Shown: positions 36,186-46,948, counted from the first letter of the stretch. The stretch: 64,000 bases of DNA from Streptomyces sp. R33 (GCF_041200175.1 NZ_CP165727.1:7186001-7250000), one strand, 5' to 3'. Numbers and translations are program-made. Notes: generated by a model from the sequence alone, not told the origin.

Positions 36186-36204
36186 GTCTCCCGTAGGGGG
36201 AGAC
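36186..36204. promoter_or_regulatory. MerR-type operator palindrome
   Basis: GTCTCCC and GGGAGAC arms around GTAGG, 14 bp before the MerR gene start. MerR-family proteins typically bind such palindromes inside the spacer of their own promoter; TTGAGT (36183-36188) could be the -35 element. Confidence 0.7.
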
Positions 36205-36218
36205 GAAAGGCTGGGGGT

Positions 36219-37145
36219 ATGCGCAGCGACACGCAATATTCCATCGGGGAGTTGTCCCGCCGGACCGGACTGACGGTGAAGACGATCCGGTACTACTCCG
36301 ACCGGGGCATTGTCCCGCCGACTGACCGGAGCCCGGCGGGCTACCGGTTCTACGGTCCGGACGCGCTTACCCGCCTCGAGCTGGCCCGCACACTGCGCGA
36401 ACTGGGGCTCGACCTGGCCACGGTGCGCAAGGTGCTGGACCGGGAGGCTTCCCTGTCGGAGGTCATGCAAGCTCACGCCGACGCCTTGGACGTGCAGATC
36501 CGTACCTTGAGCCTGCGCCGCGCCCTTCTTCGAGCGGCCGCCGGGCGCGGCCGCCCTACTCCTCTGGAGATGGACCTCGTGCACCGACTTGCCACACTCT
36601 CCCGGACCGAACGCCATCGACTCGTGGCCGACTTCATCGACGAAGCCTTCACGGGCCTTCACACCAATGCCGAGTTCGTGAGCCTGATGCAATCCGTTCT
36701 GCCTGAACTACCCGAAAGTCCCACGCCCGAGCAGGTCGATGCCTGGGTGGGACTTGCCGAACTCTGCCAGACAGCGGACTTCCGTGGTGCGATCCGGCGG
36801 ACAGCCGAGGACCAAGCGGAAGAGCTCTCCCGGAGGGGCGGCATCGCGCTGCAAGAGTCCCTCAACCTGGCGATGCGCGAACGGATCAACGAGGCTGTGT
36901 CTACCGGGCTGTTTCCGGCCTCCACCGCGGACGCATCCCCGGCCGACCCACTGGGAGAGCTCTACGCCCAGACGTTCGAGCGTGCCGAGGAGAGCGATCT
37001 GGGCCGCTGGCTCCTCGCCCGCCTGCGCACGAACACCGACCCGCTCGTGGAGCGCTACTGGCAGCTCCTGGCGACGGCAAACGGATGGCCCCCCTCATCG
37101 ACCCTCGCGCCGGTTCACTCCTGGTTCACAGGGGCGGCGGCATGA
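36219..37145 (+). CDS. MerR-family transcriptional regulator
   Basis: 308 residues. The N-terminal winged helix-turn-helix begins YSIGELSRRTGLTVKTIRYYSDRGIVPPTDRSPAGYRFY, followed by the dimerising coiled coil (LARTLRELGLDLATVRKVLDRE) and a roughly 190-residue all-helical effector domain. There is no TipAS albicidin/thiopeptide motif or metal-binding Cys pair that I can see. GGGGG lies a few bases before the ATG. The stop overlaps the following gene (ATGA), and the operator palindrome upstream implies autoregulation. Confidence 0.92.
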   Translation: MRSDTQYSIGELSRRTGLTVKTIRYYSDRGIVPPTDRSPAGYRFYGPDALTRLELARTLRELGLDLATVRKVLDREASLSEVMQAHADALDVQIRTLSLRRALLRAAAGRGRPTPLEMDLVHRLATLSRTERHRLVADFIDEAFTGLHTNAEFVSLMQSVLPELPESPTPEQVDAWVGLAELCQTADFRGAIRRTAEDQAEELSRRGGIALQESLNLAMRERINEAVSTGLFPASTADASPADPLGELYAQTFERAEESDLGRWLLARLRTNTDPLVERYWQLLATANGWPPSSTLAPVHSWFTGAAA

Positions 37146-37474
37146 GGACGCGCGACCTCACGTTCGGCTTGTACGCGGATGTGGAGGGGCTGGCCTGGGT
37201 CAAAACGCTTGTCGAGGACGCCGTGGGCTCTCGCGGCGCCCGGATCGTCGGTGTGAGCGAGACGTCACCCGCCGATGCGTACGACTTCCTGGCGCAGCAG
37301 TGGGCCGTGGAACATCCCGCCCGGACCAGTGGCGCTCGGCAGCCGATCGAGTTGCGTGTCCGCTTGGTGTGTTCCCTTCGGAGGCGTAGAGCCCTCCGCA
37401 AGGCGGTGATCGCGGCCCTGTGCCCGGAGGGGAAGGTCTCCCACCGCTGCCGTGTCCCGTGGATGGCCCCCTGA
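37142..37474 (+). CDS. Small hypothetical protein coupled to the MerR gene
   Basis: 110 residues starting at the ATG that overlaps the MerR stop codon (ATGA), so it is likely translated with it. The N-terminal half is mixed alpha/beta (RTRDLTFGLYADVEGLAWVKTLVEDAVGSRGARIVGVSE); the rest is basic (LRRRRALRKAV). I do not recognise the family. A start at 37085 inside the MerR gene is less likely. It could be the effector partner or target function of the regulator. Confidence 0.6.
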   Translation: MRTRDLTFGLYADVEGLAWVKTLVEDAVGSRGARIVGVSETSPADAYDFLAQQWAVEHPARTSGARQPIELRVRLVCSLRRRRALRKAVIAALCPEGKVSHRCRVPWMAP

Positions 37475-37539
37475 AAGCGGGAACGCAGGAGGCGCGGTGC
37501 CAGACGTCAGGGTGCGTCTGATTCGCAAGACACGGGAAC

Positions 37540-37758
37540 ATGGAGCAGCCTGCTCCGGAATCGGAGTCACCGCCTGCCTTGAAGCTTGCGGAGGTTCTGG
37601 CGGAGATCCGCATGAGTCCGTCGGCGTTCTACCGTATGCGCGCGCGAGGGCAAGCGCCCCGGATGACCAAACTGCCAAACGGCGAACTCAGGTGCCGTCG
37701 TTCCGATCTGGACGCCTGGTGGGATGCTTGTGAGAAGGATTCTGACACTTGGCGCTGA
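37540..37758 (+). CDS. Excisionase-like helix-turn-helix protein
   Basis: 72 residues with a MerR/Xis-type winged helix: LAEVLAEIRMSPSAFYRMRARGQAPRMTKLPNGELRCRRSDLDAWW. Proteins of this size and pattern immediately upstream of a tyrosine integrase direct excision of actinobacterial integrative elements. The 3' end overlaps the integrase gene by 10 bp. The gene itself looks intact. Confidence 0.82.
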   Translation: MEQPAPESESPPALKLAEVLAEIRMSPSAFYRMRARGQAPRMTKLPNGELRCRRSDLDAWWDACEKDSDTWR

Positions 37759-39148
37759 GTTACAACGTCCGCTTCTGGGAAATACGCGAGCGTGCCGGGC
37801 GGCGAAAGCCGTTTATGGTCCGCCGCTGGACGGTCAGCGGGCTCGAAAAGTCTGAATCGTTCATGACTGTCGGTCTCGCGGACAGTCGACGTTCCAAGCT
37901 GATGACCGCAGCCCGGGACGGGCAGCCGTTTGACGAGGAGACGGGGCTTCCGGCATCCGAGTTGCGGACCCTGAAGCAGAGAACGACATGGTACGACCTG
38001 GCCCATGAATACATTGACGATCGATGGGCGCGCACGCCGGGCAATACGCGCCGCACGCTCGCTGATGCGTTAGCCACCATCACCCCCGCGTTGATGCGGC
38101 CAGGTGCAACGTATGCGGAGCCACGCGTCCTGCGACGGGCTCTGTACTCGTGGGCCTTCAACAAGAATGCCTGGGAGCAAGAGCCTGCCGATGACTGGCA
38201 GCACGCACTCGACTGGATCAAACACAATTCCCTCCCCGTCAGCTCCCTGGCGGAGGTGGATGTATTGCGGCGCGCGCTGGACGCGCTGTCTCGCAAGCTC
38301 GACGGCAAGCCGGCTTCAGCGAAGACCGCGCGGCGGAAGCGGGCAGCGTTCAACGAGGCCTTGAACACGGTGGTGGAGTAAGGGTACTTCGCTGACAACC
38401 CCCTGAACGGGATCAGGTGGAACGCGCCGACTGTCAACGACGAGGTGGACCCGGCCGCCGTGCCCAACCCCCTCCAGGTGGCACGGCTGCTGGCCGCAGT
38501 TGGGCAGCAGCGCGGGCGCGGCCCTCGCCTCGAGGCGTTCTTCGGTTGCATGTACTACGCCGCGATGAGGCCGGCGGAGGTGATTCACCTCCGCATCGAG
38601 CAATGCCACCTGCCCAAGACGGGATGGGGGCTGCTCAACCTGTCCGGCGGTGTCGTCGCCGCGGGCAAGGATTGGACGGACGACGGCGAGGTGTACGAAG
38701 TGCACTCGCTCAAGCGCCGTGCCGCTACGGCGACGCGCCCTGTGCCCATCCCGCCCCACTTCGTTAGCGTGCTTCGCGCGCACATCGACCGTTTCGGTGT
38801 TGCCCCGGACGGGCGGCTGTGCCGGAATCAGGCGGGCAACTACGTAGAGGCCGGGGCGTACGGCATCACGTGGTCGAGGGCAAGGAAGTACGTCCTGACC
38901 CGGACGGAACTCGCCATGGGTCTGGCCAAGCGGCCCTACGACCTCCGGCATGCCGGGATCTCGTTCTGGCTGCACTCCGGGGTTGACCCCCCGCTGAGTG
39001 TGCACGGCGGGCCGGGCACACCATCCATGTCCTGTTCAAGCACTACGCCATGTTCCTGGACGGTGTGCAGGAGCAGGCCAACCGTCTCATCGAGCAATCG
39101 ATGGAGGAGTGGAACCGCGTCAGCCAGGGCGCGGGACCTACGGGGTGA
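37749..39148 (+). pseudogene. Tyrosine recombinase (phage/AICE-type integrase), doubly disrupted
   Basis: An integrase of about 465 codons. The N-terminal arm and SAM-like domains read from TTG 37749 to a TAA at 38379-38381 (NTVVE, stop, GYFADNPL). The same frame resumes with the catalytic domain: YYAAMRPAEVIHLR holds the first Arg and YDLRHAGISFWLHSGVDP the His-Arg box. A frameshift near 38990-39010 moves the end into another frame, which reads AGHTIHVLFKHYAMFLDGVQ (catalytic His and Tyr) and stops at 39148. With one nonsense and one frameshift mutation, it is almost certainly inactive unless the assembly is wrong. Confidence 0.88.
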
Positions 39149-39259
39149 GACCGGTTTGATCCGTGACTGGTCCGGAAGCGCTGGTCAGGAGCGGGATAGG
39201 GGTGGGAGGAACTGGGAGGAACAGAGTAAATCGCATCTCGCGTCGAGCGAGTCGAGCCG

Positions 39260-39299
39260 AAGGCGCCTGACGGGCAAAAGCCCAGGTCAGGCGCCTTTT
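39260..39299. terminator. Bidirectional rho-independent terminator
   Basis: Arms AAGGCGCCTGAC (39260-39271) and GTCAGGCGCCTT (39286-39297) are exact complements, with an inner GGGC-AAAA-GCCC helix and TTTT after. It separates the island integrase from the convergent aldehyde dehydrogenase gene. Confidence 0.85.
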
Positions 39300-39308
39300 C
39301 TCGTGCCT

Positions 39309-40832
<1,524 letters not shown>

Positions 40833-40886
40833 GGTGTCCTCCCCTTGCCGGGCGCCGGCCGCCGTCGGACAGCGCTCGGGAGGAGG

Positions 40887-42245
40887 CTAGGAGCGGGCAG
40901 GTTGCGGATACGTTGCACGGCCCGGCCGCGTCGGCTCCCGGCGTACGGTAGGTGGTTCGGCGCCGGCGCCTGAGCCTCGGCCGGGTCCCCCGGTGCCGAG
41001 TTCGCTGTCGAGGGCCCGTACGCGGGCCAGCGCGGCCGTGCGGCCCTCCGGCGGCAGGGTTGCGGCCAGGGACCGCCACACCGCCGGATCGTCCGCGCCC
41101 CACGGGGCGCACACCCAGTCGGTCAGGAGCCCCACGTCCGCCCGGGCGATCACGGCGGCCCGTGCCTGGTCCTCGATCCGGCGCCGCAGCCGGACGATGC
41201 CCGGCGCGGTCGAGCCGGGGAGCAGCGGGCCCGCGTAGTGGTGGAGCGCGGCCGACACGGCGCCGGCCGCCAGCTGACGGCTCACGACGCTGAAGTCCGC
41301 CTCCAGCGGCGCCGCCGTCCGGTAGGGCCGCGAGAGCGGGGCGCGGCCCCCCAACAGCCCGCGCAGCCGTGACATTTCGGCGCGCAGGGTCACCGGTGAC
41401 ACCGACTCGTCCTCGTACAGCGCGATCGCCAGCTCCTCGCCCGACAGCCCCTCGGGGTGGTGCGCGAGGAGCGCCATGATCTCGCTGTGCCGCCGCCCCA
41501 GGCGGATCCTCGTACCGTCACCGCCGACCAGCAGGGCCTCGTCCCGGCCGAGGGCGCCGAGGGTGTCCCCGGCGGCCTGCGGGAACGGGTCGAGCAGCGC
41601 CAGCTGGGCCTCTGCGGCCCGGGCGACGGCCTGCACGAAGGCGAGGGAGTGCGGATGGGCCAGGCCGTCGCCGCCGGTGATGTCCACCGCGCCGAGCAGC
41701 CGGCCGGTACGGGGGTCGTGCACCGGGGCCGCCGCACACGTCCAGGGGTGGACCCGGTGGCTGAAGTGCTCGGCGCCGAAGACCTGGACCGGCTCTCCGA
41801 CGGCAACCGCCGTGCCCGGTGCGTTGGTCCCCATCGCCGTTTCGGCCCAGCGGGCGCCCGGTACGAAGCCGAGGCCCTCGGCCCGGCGCAGCGTGGCCGT
41901 CTCGCCCTCCACCCACAGCAGACTGCCCCGCGCGTCGCACACCGCCAGCAGATGGGCCCCGTGCGCCGCGAAGGCCCCCACGAGGTCCCGGAACACCGGC
42001 ATCACCCGGGCCAGCGGGTGCTGCGCCCGGTACGACCGCAGCTCCGCCTCCGCCAGGTCCACCCGGGGCGCGCACTCCGGGCCGATCCGGGCCCTGGCGC
42101 ACCGCCGCCAGGAGTTCGCGATCACCGCCCGGACCGGAGCCTCGACCCGCCCGTCCTGCGTGAACGCGGTGTGCGCCCGCCGCAGTACGCGCGTGCGCTC
42201 GGCGGGATCGGTCCCGCCCGGCAGCGCCACCGACGGATCGTCCAT
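40887..42245 (-). CDS. GAF-domain transcriptional regulator (AcoR-like, no AAA domain)
   Basis: 452 residues. The N-terminal segment RAVIANSWRRCARARIGPECAP is typical of AcoR/FhlA-like activators; a GAF domain follows at about 80-230 (LLAVCDARGSLLWVEGE, TNAPGTAVAVGEPVQVFGAEHFS). The sigma54-type AAA domain is replaced by a short winged-helix-like region (SEIMALLAHHPEGLSGEELAIALYEDESVSPVTLRAEMSRLRGLLG). GGAGG lies 5 nt before the ATG at 42245. Probably senses an acetoin- or alcohol-type signal and controls the aldehyde dehydrogenase gene downstream. Confidence 0.85.
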   Translation of the reverse strand: MDDPSVALPGGTDPAERTRVLRRAHTAFTQDGRVEAPVRAVIANSWRRCARARIGPECAPRVDLAEAELRSYRAQHPLARVMPVFRDLVGAFAAHGAHLLAVCDARGSLLWVEGETATLRRAEGLGFVPGARWAETAMGTNAPGTAVAVGEPVQVFGAEHFSHRVHPWTCAAAPVHDPRTGRLLGAVDITGGDGLAHPHSLAFVQAVARAAEAQLALLDPFPQAAGDTLGALGRDEALLVGGDGTRIRLGRRHSEIMALLAHHPEGLSGEELAIALYEDESVSPVTLRAEMSRLRGLLGGRAPLSRPYRTAAPLEADFSVVSRQLAAGAVSAALHHYAGPLLPGSTAPGIVRLRRRIEDQARAAVIARADVGLLTDWVCAPWGADDPAVWRSLAATLPPEGRTAALARVRALDSELGTGGPGRGSGAGAEPPTVRREPTRPGRATYPQPARS

Positions 42246-42576
42246 GTCACCCTCCCGTGGTGCCGCGCTACCCGGAACGCCCCATCGTCGTCCCGGCCCC
42301 GGGCCCCGACAAGCACCACGTCGGCCACGCACCGCCGAAACGCCGCCAGGGCCTGCCGGGCGGACCCGGGCCGAAGCCCCCGGCCCGGGCGGCCAGGTCC
42401 GTGGCGAGCCGGTCGCGCACGGTGGCCGCCGGCCGGCGGGACCGGGCCCGGACGGGGGAGGCCTCGGGCGGGGGCCGTACGTACGGCGTCTTCGTCAGGA
42501 GCCCGGGGGTGGGAACGCGGGGTCGCGGTGGTGCGTTGAGGGGGTAGTGGACGACGACAGGTGGAGGTGTCCGCAG

Positions 42577-42759
42577 ATGTCCAAGCGCGGCAAGGTCGCG
42601 GTTGCCGGAGTCGTGGCAGCCATCGTGTTGTTCTGGACGGTCGGGTTCTGGGCCGGGCTGCTGGTCCTGATCGGGGTGCCGGCGGCCGCCTACCTGCTGC
42701 TGGACTCCTCCCAGCGGCGTCGTCTGCGGGGTGTGTCCAGGAGGCAGCTCGGCCGCTGA
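42577..42759 (+). CDS. Small membrane protein
   Basis: 60 residues: basic N-terminus (MSKRGK), about 36 hydrophobic residues forming one long or two short membrane helices (VAGVVAAIVLFWTVGFWAGLLVLIGVPAAAYLLL), and a basic tail RRRLRGVSRRQLGR. GGAGG lies 9 nt before the ATG. I recall similar small proteins as widespread in Streptomyces; function unknown. Confidence 0.75.
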   Translation: MSKRGKVAVAGVVAAIVLFWTVGFWAGLLVLIGVPAAAYLLLDSSQRRRLRGVSRRQLGR

Positions 42760-42847
42760 GCGGGCGCGGCCGCGTGCGCCGAACACCGTCCGTACCCCGT
42801 AGGTACGTACCCGGGATCGGCCCAGCGGGCCGGGCCCGGGCGGGGCG

Positions 42848-42878
42848 TCCGGGCCCGCCACGTCGTGGCGGGCCCGGA
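42848..42878. terminator. Bidirectional terminator hairpin
   Basis: Fifteen-base arms (TCCGGGCCCGCCACG from 42848 and its exact complement ending at 42878) around one base; directly after the stop of the TrmO-like gene and downstream of the small membrane protein. Confidence 0.7.
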
Positions 42879-43340
42879 TCAGTAGTAGTCCCGCATCAGC
42901 GCCGTGGCCCAGTCCGGCTGGCGGAGGTCTCCGCGGGGCCCGAATTCGGCCAGGTAGGGCTTCAGGTCGAGCACCGGGGTGCCGTCCACCGCGTCCAGGC
43001 CCTCCACGTGCACGTCCAAGCCGTCCACCTTCAGGATCCGGCACCGGGAGACACCCAGCCGGTTCGGCCTGTTCTTGCCGCGCTGGGCGAAGATGCCGAC
43101 CAGCGGCCAGTCCGGGTTGCCCCGGGGGTGCCGCGCGCCCGTCTCGATCTTCTCCACCGGGACGCGGTCGAAGTGGTAGACCACCTCGAGGTGCGAGAAC
43201 TCCGCCAGCCCGTACAGGGCGTCCGGGCCGAACCGGCGGCCGTCCAGGCGGATCACGGCCGTCTCCCGGCCCCAGTCGTCGTCGACGACCTCCGCGCGGC
43301 CGCCCACCACCACGGCCACCGGCTCCGACTCCACCAGCAC
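42879..43340 (-). CDS. TrmO/TsaA-like (UPF0066) SAM-dependent methyltransferase-family protein
   Basis: 153 residues containing the UPF0066 hallmark FAQRGKNRPNRLGVSRCRIL and DLKPYLAEF. TrmO methylates the N6-threonylcarbamoyl adenosine of tRNA position 37; the enteric enzyme is longer, with a C-terminal domain that this short actinobacterial form lacks, so the exact role is open. GTG start at 43340. It follows the next upstream gene by 16 bp, so they are probably co-transcribed. Confidence 0.82.
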   Translation of the reverse strand: MLVESEPVAVVVGGRAEVVDDDWGRETAVIRLDGRRFGPDALYGLAEFSHLEVVYHFDRVPVEKIETGARHPRGNPDWPLVGIFAQRGKNRPNRLGVSRCRILKVDGLDVHVEGLDAVDGTPVLDLKPYLAEFGPRGDLRQPDWATALMRDYY

Positions 43341-43356
43341 AGCGTCTCCCTCGGGT

Positions 43357-44151
43357 TCAGACCGGGCGTACGGCGATGCGGTCCAGCGCCGCCAGCAGCT
43401 CCGGCAGTTTCGGCAGACCGAGATCGGGATCCCCGTCGCGGGGGACCGCCAGCACCTCGCCCGCCTCGTCGTCCAGCAGCACGAAGGCCGCGTCGTCCGT
43501 CCGGGCCACCAGCGACCAGCCGGGCCCGTCCACCCTCAGGGTCCGCGCCCCCTCGCCCGCGAAGGAGGACCGCACCCGTCCGGGCGGAGGCGGGCTCTGC
43601 ACGTACTCCACGGCCTCCTTGAGCGCCCGCGCGAGCCCGGGGTGCGCCGCGGCCGCCGCCCCGCCGTCCGTCGCGACGCGCTCGCGCCAGTCGGACCACT
43701 CCCGGGCGATCTGGTCCGCGCCCATGCGCCGCTGCACCGGTCCCCACGCCTCGGCGGAGGGCGGTGCCAGCGGCACCCGCCCGGTGCCGTCGGCGCCCTG
43801 CTCCGGATCGTGCGGATCCGGGATCCCCGGAGTCGCCACCGACAGGTCCAGCGGCCAGCCCGCCAGGGAGACCACGATCGTGCGCTCGTCCGGCGACAGG
43901 TCGTACTCCATGCCGCAGTCCCAGGAGGCGATCGCCATGGCCACGAGCGAGACGTCGTCCACGACGACGGTCCAGCGCGCGCCCTCCTCGTCCTGGCCCA
44001 GCACCAGCCCGTACCCCCGTGCCACGGGCTTCACGCCCAGCAGCGCGCAGGCCTCCGGGAAATCATCGCCCAGGATGCTCGGAAACTGCGCGGGGGTCAG
44101 CAGCACGGCGGTCAGCACGTAGAGGGAACCGCCCTCCTCCTCGTCGGACAC
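43357..44151 (-). CDS. Conserved hypothetical protein
   Basis: 264 residues, acidic, no signal peptide or membrane helix. Pattern is mixed alpha/beta (SLYVLTAVLLTPAQFPSILGDDF, RWTVVVDDVSLVAMAIASWDCGMEYDL, WSLVARTDDAAFVLLDDEAGEVLAVP). I do not recognise a domain. GTG at 44151 with GGGGAGG 4-5 nt upstream. Same operon as the TrmO-like gene; divergent from the oxygenase gene. Confidence 0.75.
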   Translation of the reverse strand: MSDEEEGGSLYVLTAVLLTPAQFPSILGDDFPEACALLGVKPVARGYGLVLGQDEEGARWTVVVDDVSLVAMAIASWDCGMEYDLSPDERTIVVSLAGWPLDLSVATPGIPDPHDPEQGADGTGRVPLAPPSAEAWGPVQRRMGADQIAREWSDWRERVATDGGAAAAAHPGLARALKEAVEYVQSPPPPGRVRSSFAGEGARTLRVDGPGWSLVARTDDAAFVLLDDEAGEVLAVPRDGDPDLGLPKLPELLAALDRIAVRPV

Positions 44152-44286
44152 GTGGCCTCCCCGTCGCTCTCTCGTCGGCGCACCCTAACCAGCGGGTAAC
44201 CCCCGCGTCGAGAGCCTGCGGGCGACGATTTCCAAGCCCGCTACCTGCACGTAGAGTTGGGACCCCGCCACAGAAAGGGACACCCG

Positions 44287-45201
44287 GTGCAGCGTTACGA
44301 CCGGCTGAGGGAGATCCTCCGTCTCGACCCCGACAAGGACTTCCTCACCATCTACCGGCTCACCGCCACCTACGAATTCCCCTGGGACTTCACCCGCGCG
44401 CTGGAGCTCGCCCTCTTCCGCACCTACGCCGTGCCGAGCATCGGCCGCCTGCTGGCCGAGACCGCCGAGTTCACCGACCGCCCGCAGAAACGCTACGACG
44501 ACACCGCGCTGCTCCTCGACGCCGTCGTGGAGCACGGATTCGAGAGCGAGACCGCGCGAACCGCGATCCGCCGCGTCAACCAGATGCACCGCGCCTACGA
44601 CATCGGCAACGAGGACATGCGGTACGTCCTGTGCACTTTCGTGGTGATTCCGGTGCGCTGGCTGGACGCCTACGGCTGGCGCCCGATGACCCACCACGAG
44701 CGCCGGGCCAGCGCGAACTACTACGCCGAACTCGGCCGGCACATGGGCATCACGGACATCCCGGGCTCCTACGAGGAGTTCGAGGAGACCCTGAACGCCT
44801 ACGAAGAGGCCCACTTCGGCTGGGACGAGGGCGGCCGCAAGGTCGCCGACTCCACCATCGGCCTGATGGCCTCCTGGTACCCGGCGCCGCTCGCCCCCGC
44901 CGTGCGCGCACTGAGCCTCTCGCTCCTCGACGAGCCGCTGCTGTCGGCTTTCCGCTACGAGAGCCCCCGCCCGCAGGTCAAGGCGCTGTTCCGGGGTGCC
45001 CTGAAGCTGCGCGGCCGCGCCGTCCGGCTGCTGCCGCCGCGCAAGGCCCCGCACTACGCCCGGCAGAACCCGGAGATCAAGGGCTACCCCCACGGCTACG
45101 ACGTGGGCGAGCTCGGCACGTTTCCCGTGCCCGGCTCGGGGGGATGCCCCGTGCCGCATCCCCGCCGGCCGGCCGGGGCCGATGCCCAGCCTCCGGCCTG
45201 A
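44287..45201 (+). CDS. MpaB/DUF2236-type oxygenase-family protein
   Basis: 304 residues, helical, with NQMHRAYDIGNEDMRYVLCTFVVIPVRWLDAYGWR in the middle, the conserved core of DUF2236 (relatives of latex-clearing oxygenase and ER-bound MpaB). Expected heme or metal ligands would be among the His/Arg residues of this core. GTG at 44287 with AAAGGGA about 7 nt upstream; the open frame start at 44257 lacks a site. Substrate unknown. The last 25 residues are Pro/Ala-rich and may be disordered. Confidence 0.8.
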   Translation: MQRYDRLREILRLDPDKDFLTIYRLTATYEFPWDFTRALELALFRTYAVPSIGRLLAETAEFTDRPQKRYDDTALLLDAVVEHGFESETARTAIRRVNQMHRAYDIGNEDMRYVLCTFVVIPVRWLDAYGWRPMTHHERRASANYYAELGRHMGITDIPGSYEEFEETLNAYEEAHFGWDEGGRKVADSTIGLMASWYPAPLAPAVRALSLSLLDEPLLSAFRYESPRPQVKALFRGALKLRGRAVRLLPPRKAPHYARQNPEIKGYPHGYDVGELGTFPVPGSGGCPVPHPRRPAGADAQPPA

Positions 45202-45268
45202 TCCGGGGCGCCTCCGCGGACCCCGGGCGAGGTGCCGACGTACGAGACGTGTGTGAGGGGTGTGCCGG

Positions 45269-45868
45269 TCAGGCGCGGCGCAGCGCGAGCGCCAGGAAGC
45301 GGGCGTCCTCGTCGGCGTACGAGGTCATCTCCCAGCCCGAACCGGCCAGCAGCGGGCCGAGGTTGTGCTCGGCCCGCAGGTCGTCCGGCGTCAGCTCGCG
45401 GCCCTGCCGCGCCGCGAGGGCCGCTCGCCCGATCGGGTGGAACAGGGCGAGCCGGCCGCCGGGGCGGACGACGCGGGCGAGCTCGCGCAGGTTCGCCTCC
45501 GGGTCGGGCAGGTGCGCGATCAGCCCGGCGGCGAAGACGGCGTCCAGCACCCCGTCGCGCAGCGGCAGCCGGGCCACGTCCGCGAGCAGCAGCGCGCCCT
45601 GCGCGCCCCGGCCGGCCTGCCGCGCGGCGGCCAGCATCTGCAGGGTCAGGTCCGCGCCGAGCACGGTGCCGGCGGGGCCGACGGCGGCGCGCAGCGCCGA
45701 GAGCGCCCGCCCGGTCCCGCAGCCCGCGTCGAGCACGCGGTCCCCGGGGCGCAGGCCGAACTCGGCCACGGCGGTCGTGAACGCGGGCCCGTCGTCCGGG
45801 AACTTCCGGTCCCAGTCGGCGGCGCGTGCCCCGAAGAACTCCTGCACGTGTGTGTGGTCTTCGCTCAT
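45269..45868 (-). CDS. Class I SAM-dependent methyltransferase
   Basis: 199 residues: motif I VLDAGCGTGRALSAL near 50-64, GADLTLQML (motif II), LLLADVARLPLRDGVLDAVFAAGLIAHL (motifs III-IV), VVRPGGRLALFHPI (post-motif). UbiE/Coq5-like. Start ATG 45868 chosen (MSEDHTHVQEFFGARAADWDRKF); ATG 45886 is possible. Convergent with the oxygenase gene. Substrate unknown. Confidence 0.87.
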   Translation of the reverse strand: MSEDHTHVQEFFGARAADWDRKFPDDGPAFTTAVAEFGLRPGDRVLDAGCGTGRALSALRAAVGPAGTVLGADLTLQMLAAARQAGRGAQGALLLADVARLPLRDGVLDAVFAAGLIAHLPDPEANLRELARVVRPGGRLALFHPIGRAALAARQGRELTPDDLRAEHNLGPLLAGSGWEMTSYADEDARFLALALRRA

Positions 45869-46026
45869 GTGGACATGATCCCTCATGGGGCTCCGCGCGG
45901 TGCGTGCGCAAGGTGGCACGTGGCGTGATCGAAGATGAACGTAGCTCTGTCATATTCCAGCAGTTCCAGCTGCTTTCGAAATGCGCCCCGTGTTCGTGCC
46001 CTCACCCGGACTAGCGTCCCGGGGCC

Positions 46027-46833
46027 ATGGGACACCTCGACCACGCGGCCTATGGCTGGCTGACACCCGTACTGTCATATGTGATGGCATCGATCGGCGC
46101 CGCCCTCGGGCTGCGCTGCACCGTCCGCGCACTCGCCGCGACGACCGGGTCCTCCCGCCGCAACTGGCTCCTCACCGCGGCCTCCGCCATCGGCACCGGC
46201 ATCTGGACGATGCACTTCGTCGCGATGCTCGGCTTCAACGTCACCGGCACCGAGATCCACTACAACGTGCCGCTGACCATCCTCAGCCTGCTCGTCGCCA
46301 TGATCGTCGTGGGCGCCGGCGTCTTCGCCGTCGGCTACGGCAAGGAACGCGGCCGCGCCCTGGTCCTCGGCGGGCTCACCACCGGCCTCGGCGTCGCCAG
46401 CATGCACTACCTCGGCATGGCCGCCCTGCGCCTGCACGGCAGCATCTCGTACGACCCGCTCACGGTCGGGCTTTCCGTCGCCATCGCCGTCGTCGCGGCC
46501 ACCGCCGCGCTGTGGGCCGCGCTCAACATCAAAGCGCCGGCCGCCGTCGCCGTCGCCTCGCTCGTCATGGGCGCCGCCGTCAGCAGCATGCACTACACCG
46601 GGATGATGGCGGTCGCCGTCCGCGTCGTCCCCTCGGACCACGCCCTGCCGGGCGCCACCGCGATGCAGTTCATCTTCCCGCTCGCGGTCGGGCTCGGCTC
46701 GTACCTCTTCATCACCTCCGCGTTCGTCGCGCTCTCCCCGACCGCCGACGAGCGCGCCGCCTCCGCCTCGGCCGCCCGGCACCTGGGCGGGCAGGCGCCC
46801 GGGCCGGCGGCGCCGGCCGCGCCGGCCCGCTGA
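46027..46833 (+). CDS. MHYT-domain integral membrane protein
   Basis: 268 residues with about seven membrane helices and the repeated sensor signature TMHFVAM, SMHYLGM and SMHYTGMM, each at a helix end, thought to bind a metal and sense O2, CO or NO. There is no attached signalling domain, unlike YkoW-type proteins. The C-terminal 30 residues are Ala/Pro-rich. It lies about 115 bp upstream of the conservon on the same strand and may be its sensory companion. Confidence 0.9.
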   Translation: MGHLDHAAYGWLTPVLSYVMASIGAALGLRCTVRALAATTGSSRRNWLLTAASAIGTGIWTMHFVAMLGFNVTGTEIHYNVPLTILSLLVAMIVVGAGVFAVGYGKERGRALVLGGLTTGLGVASMHYLGMAALRLHGSISYDPLTVGLSVAIAVVAATAALWAALNIKAPAAVAVASLVMGAAVSSMHYTGMMAVAVRVVPSDHALPGATAMQFIFPLAVGLGSYLFITSAFVALSPTADERAASASAARHLGGQAPGPAAPAAPAR

Positions 46834-46948
46834 GCCGCCGGGCCGGGCCTGATCGGCCCGCCCGCTTGTGACCGGGCCCGGTCCGGTGTCCGGTCCGGCC
46901 CGACTCCCCGACTCGACCCCGCTGGACCGCACCCCGAACGAGGAGCCC

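Noticed and set aside
39149..39259. tRNA gene as the integrase target
   Set aside because: No cloverleaf or T-arm consensus here; the ALDH repeat explains the boundary better.
25514..39308. Plasmid transfer functions (Tra/FtsK, Rep) expected of an AICE
   Set aside because: No FtsK-like, replication initiator or spread genes seen, so the island is not called an intact conjugative element.
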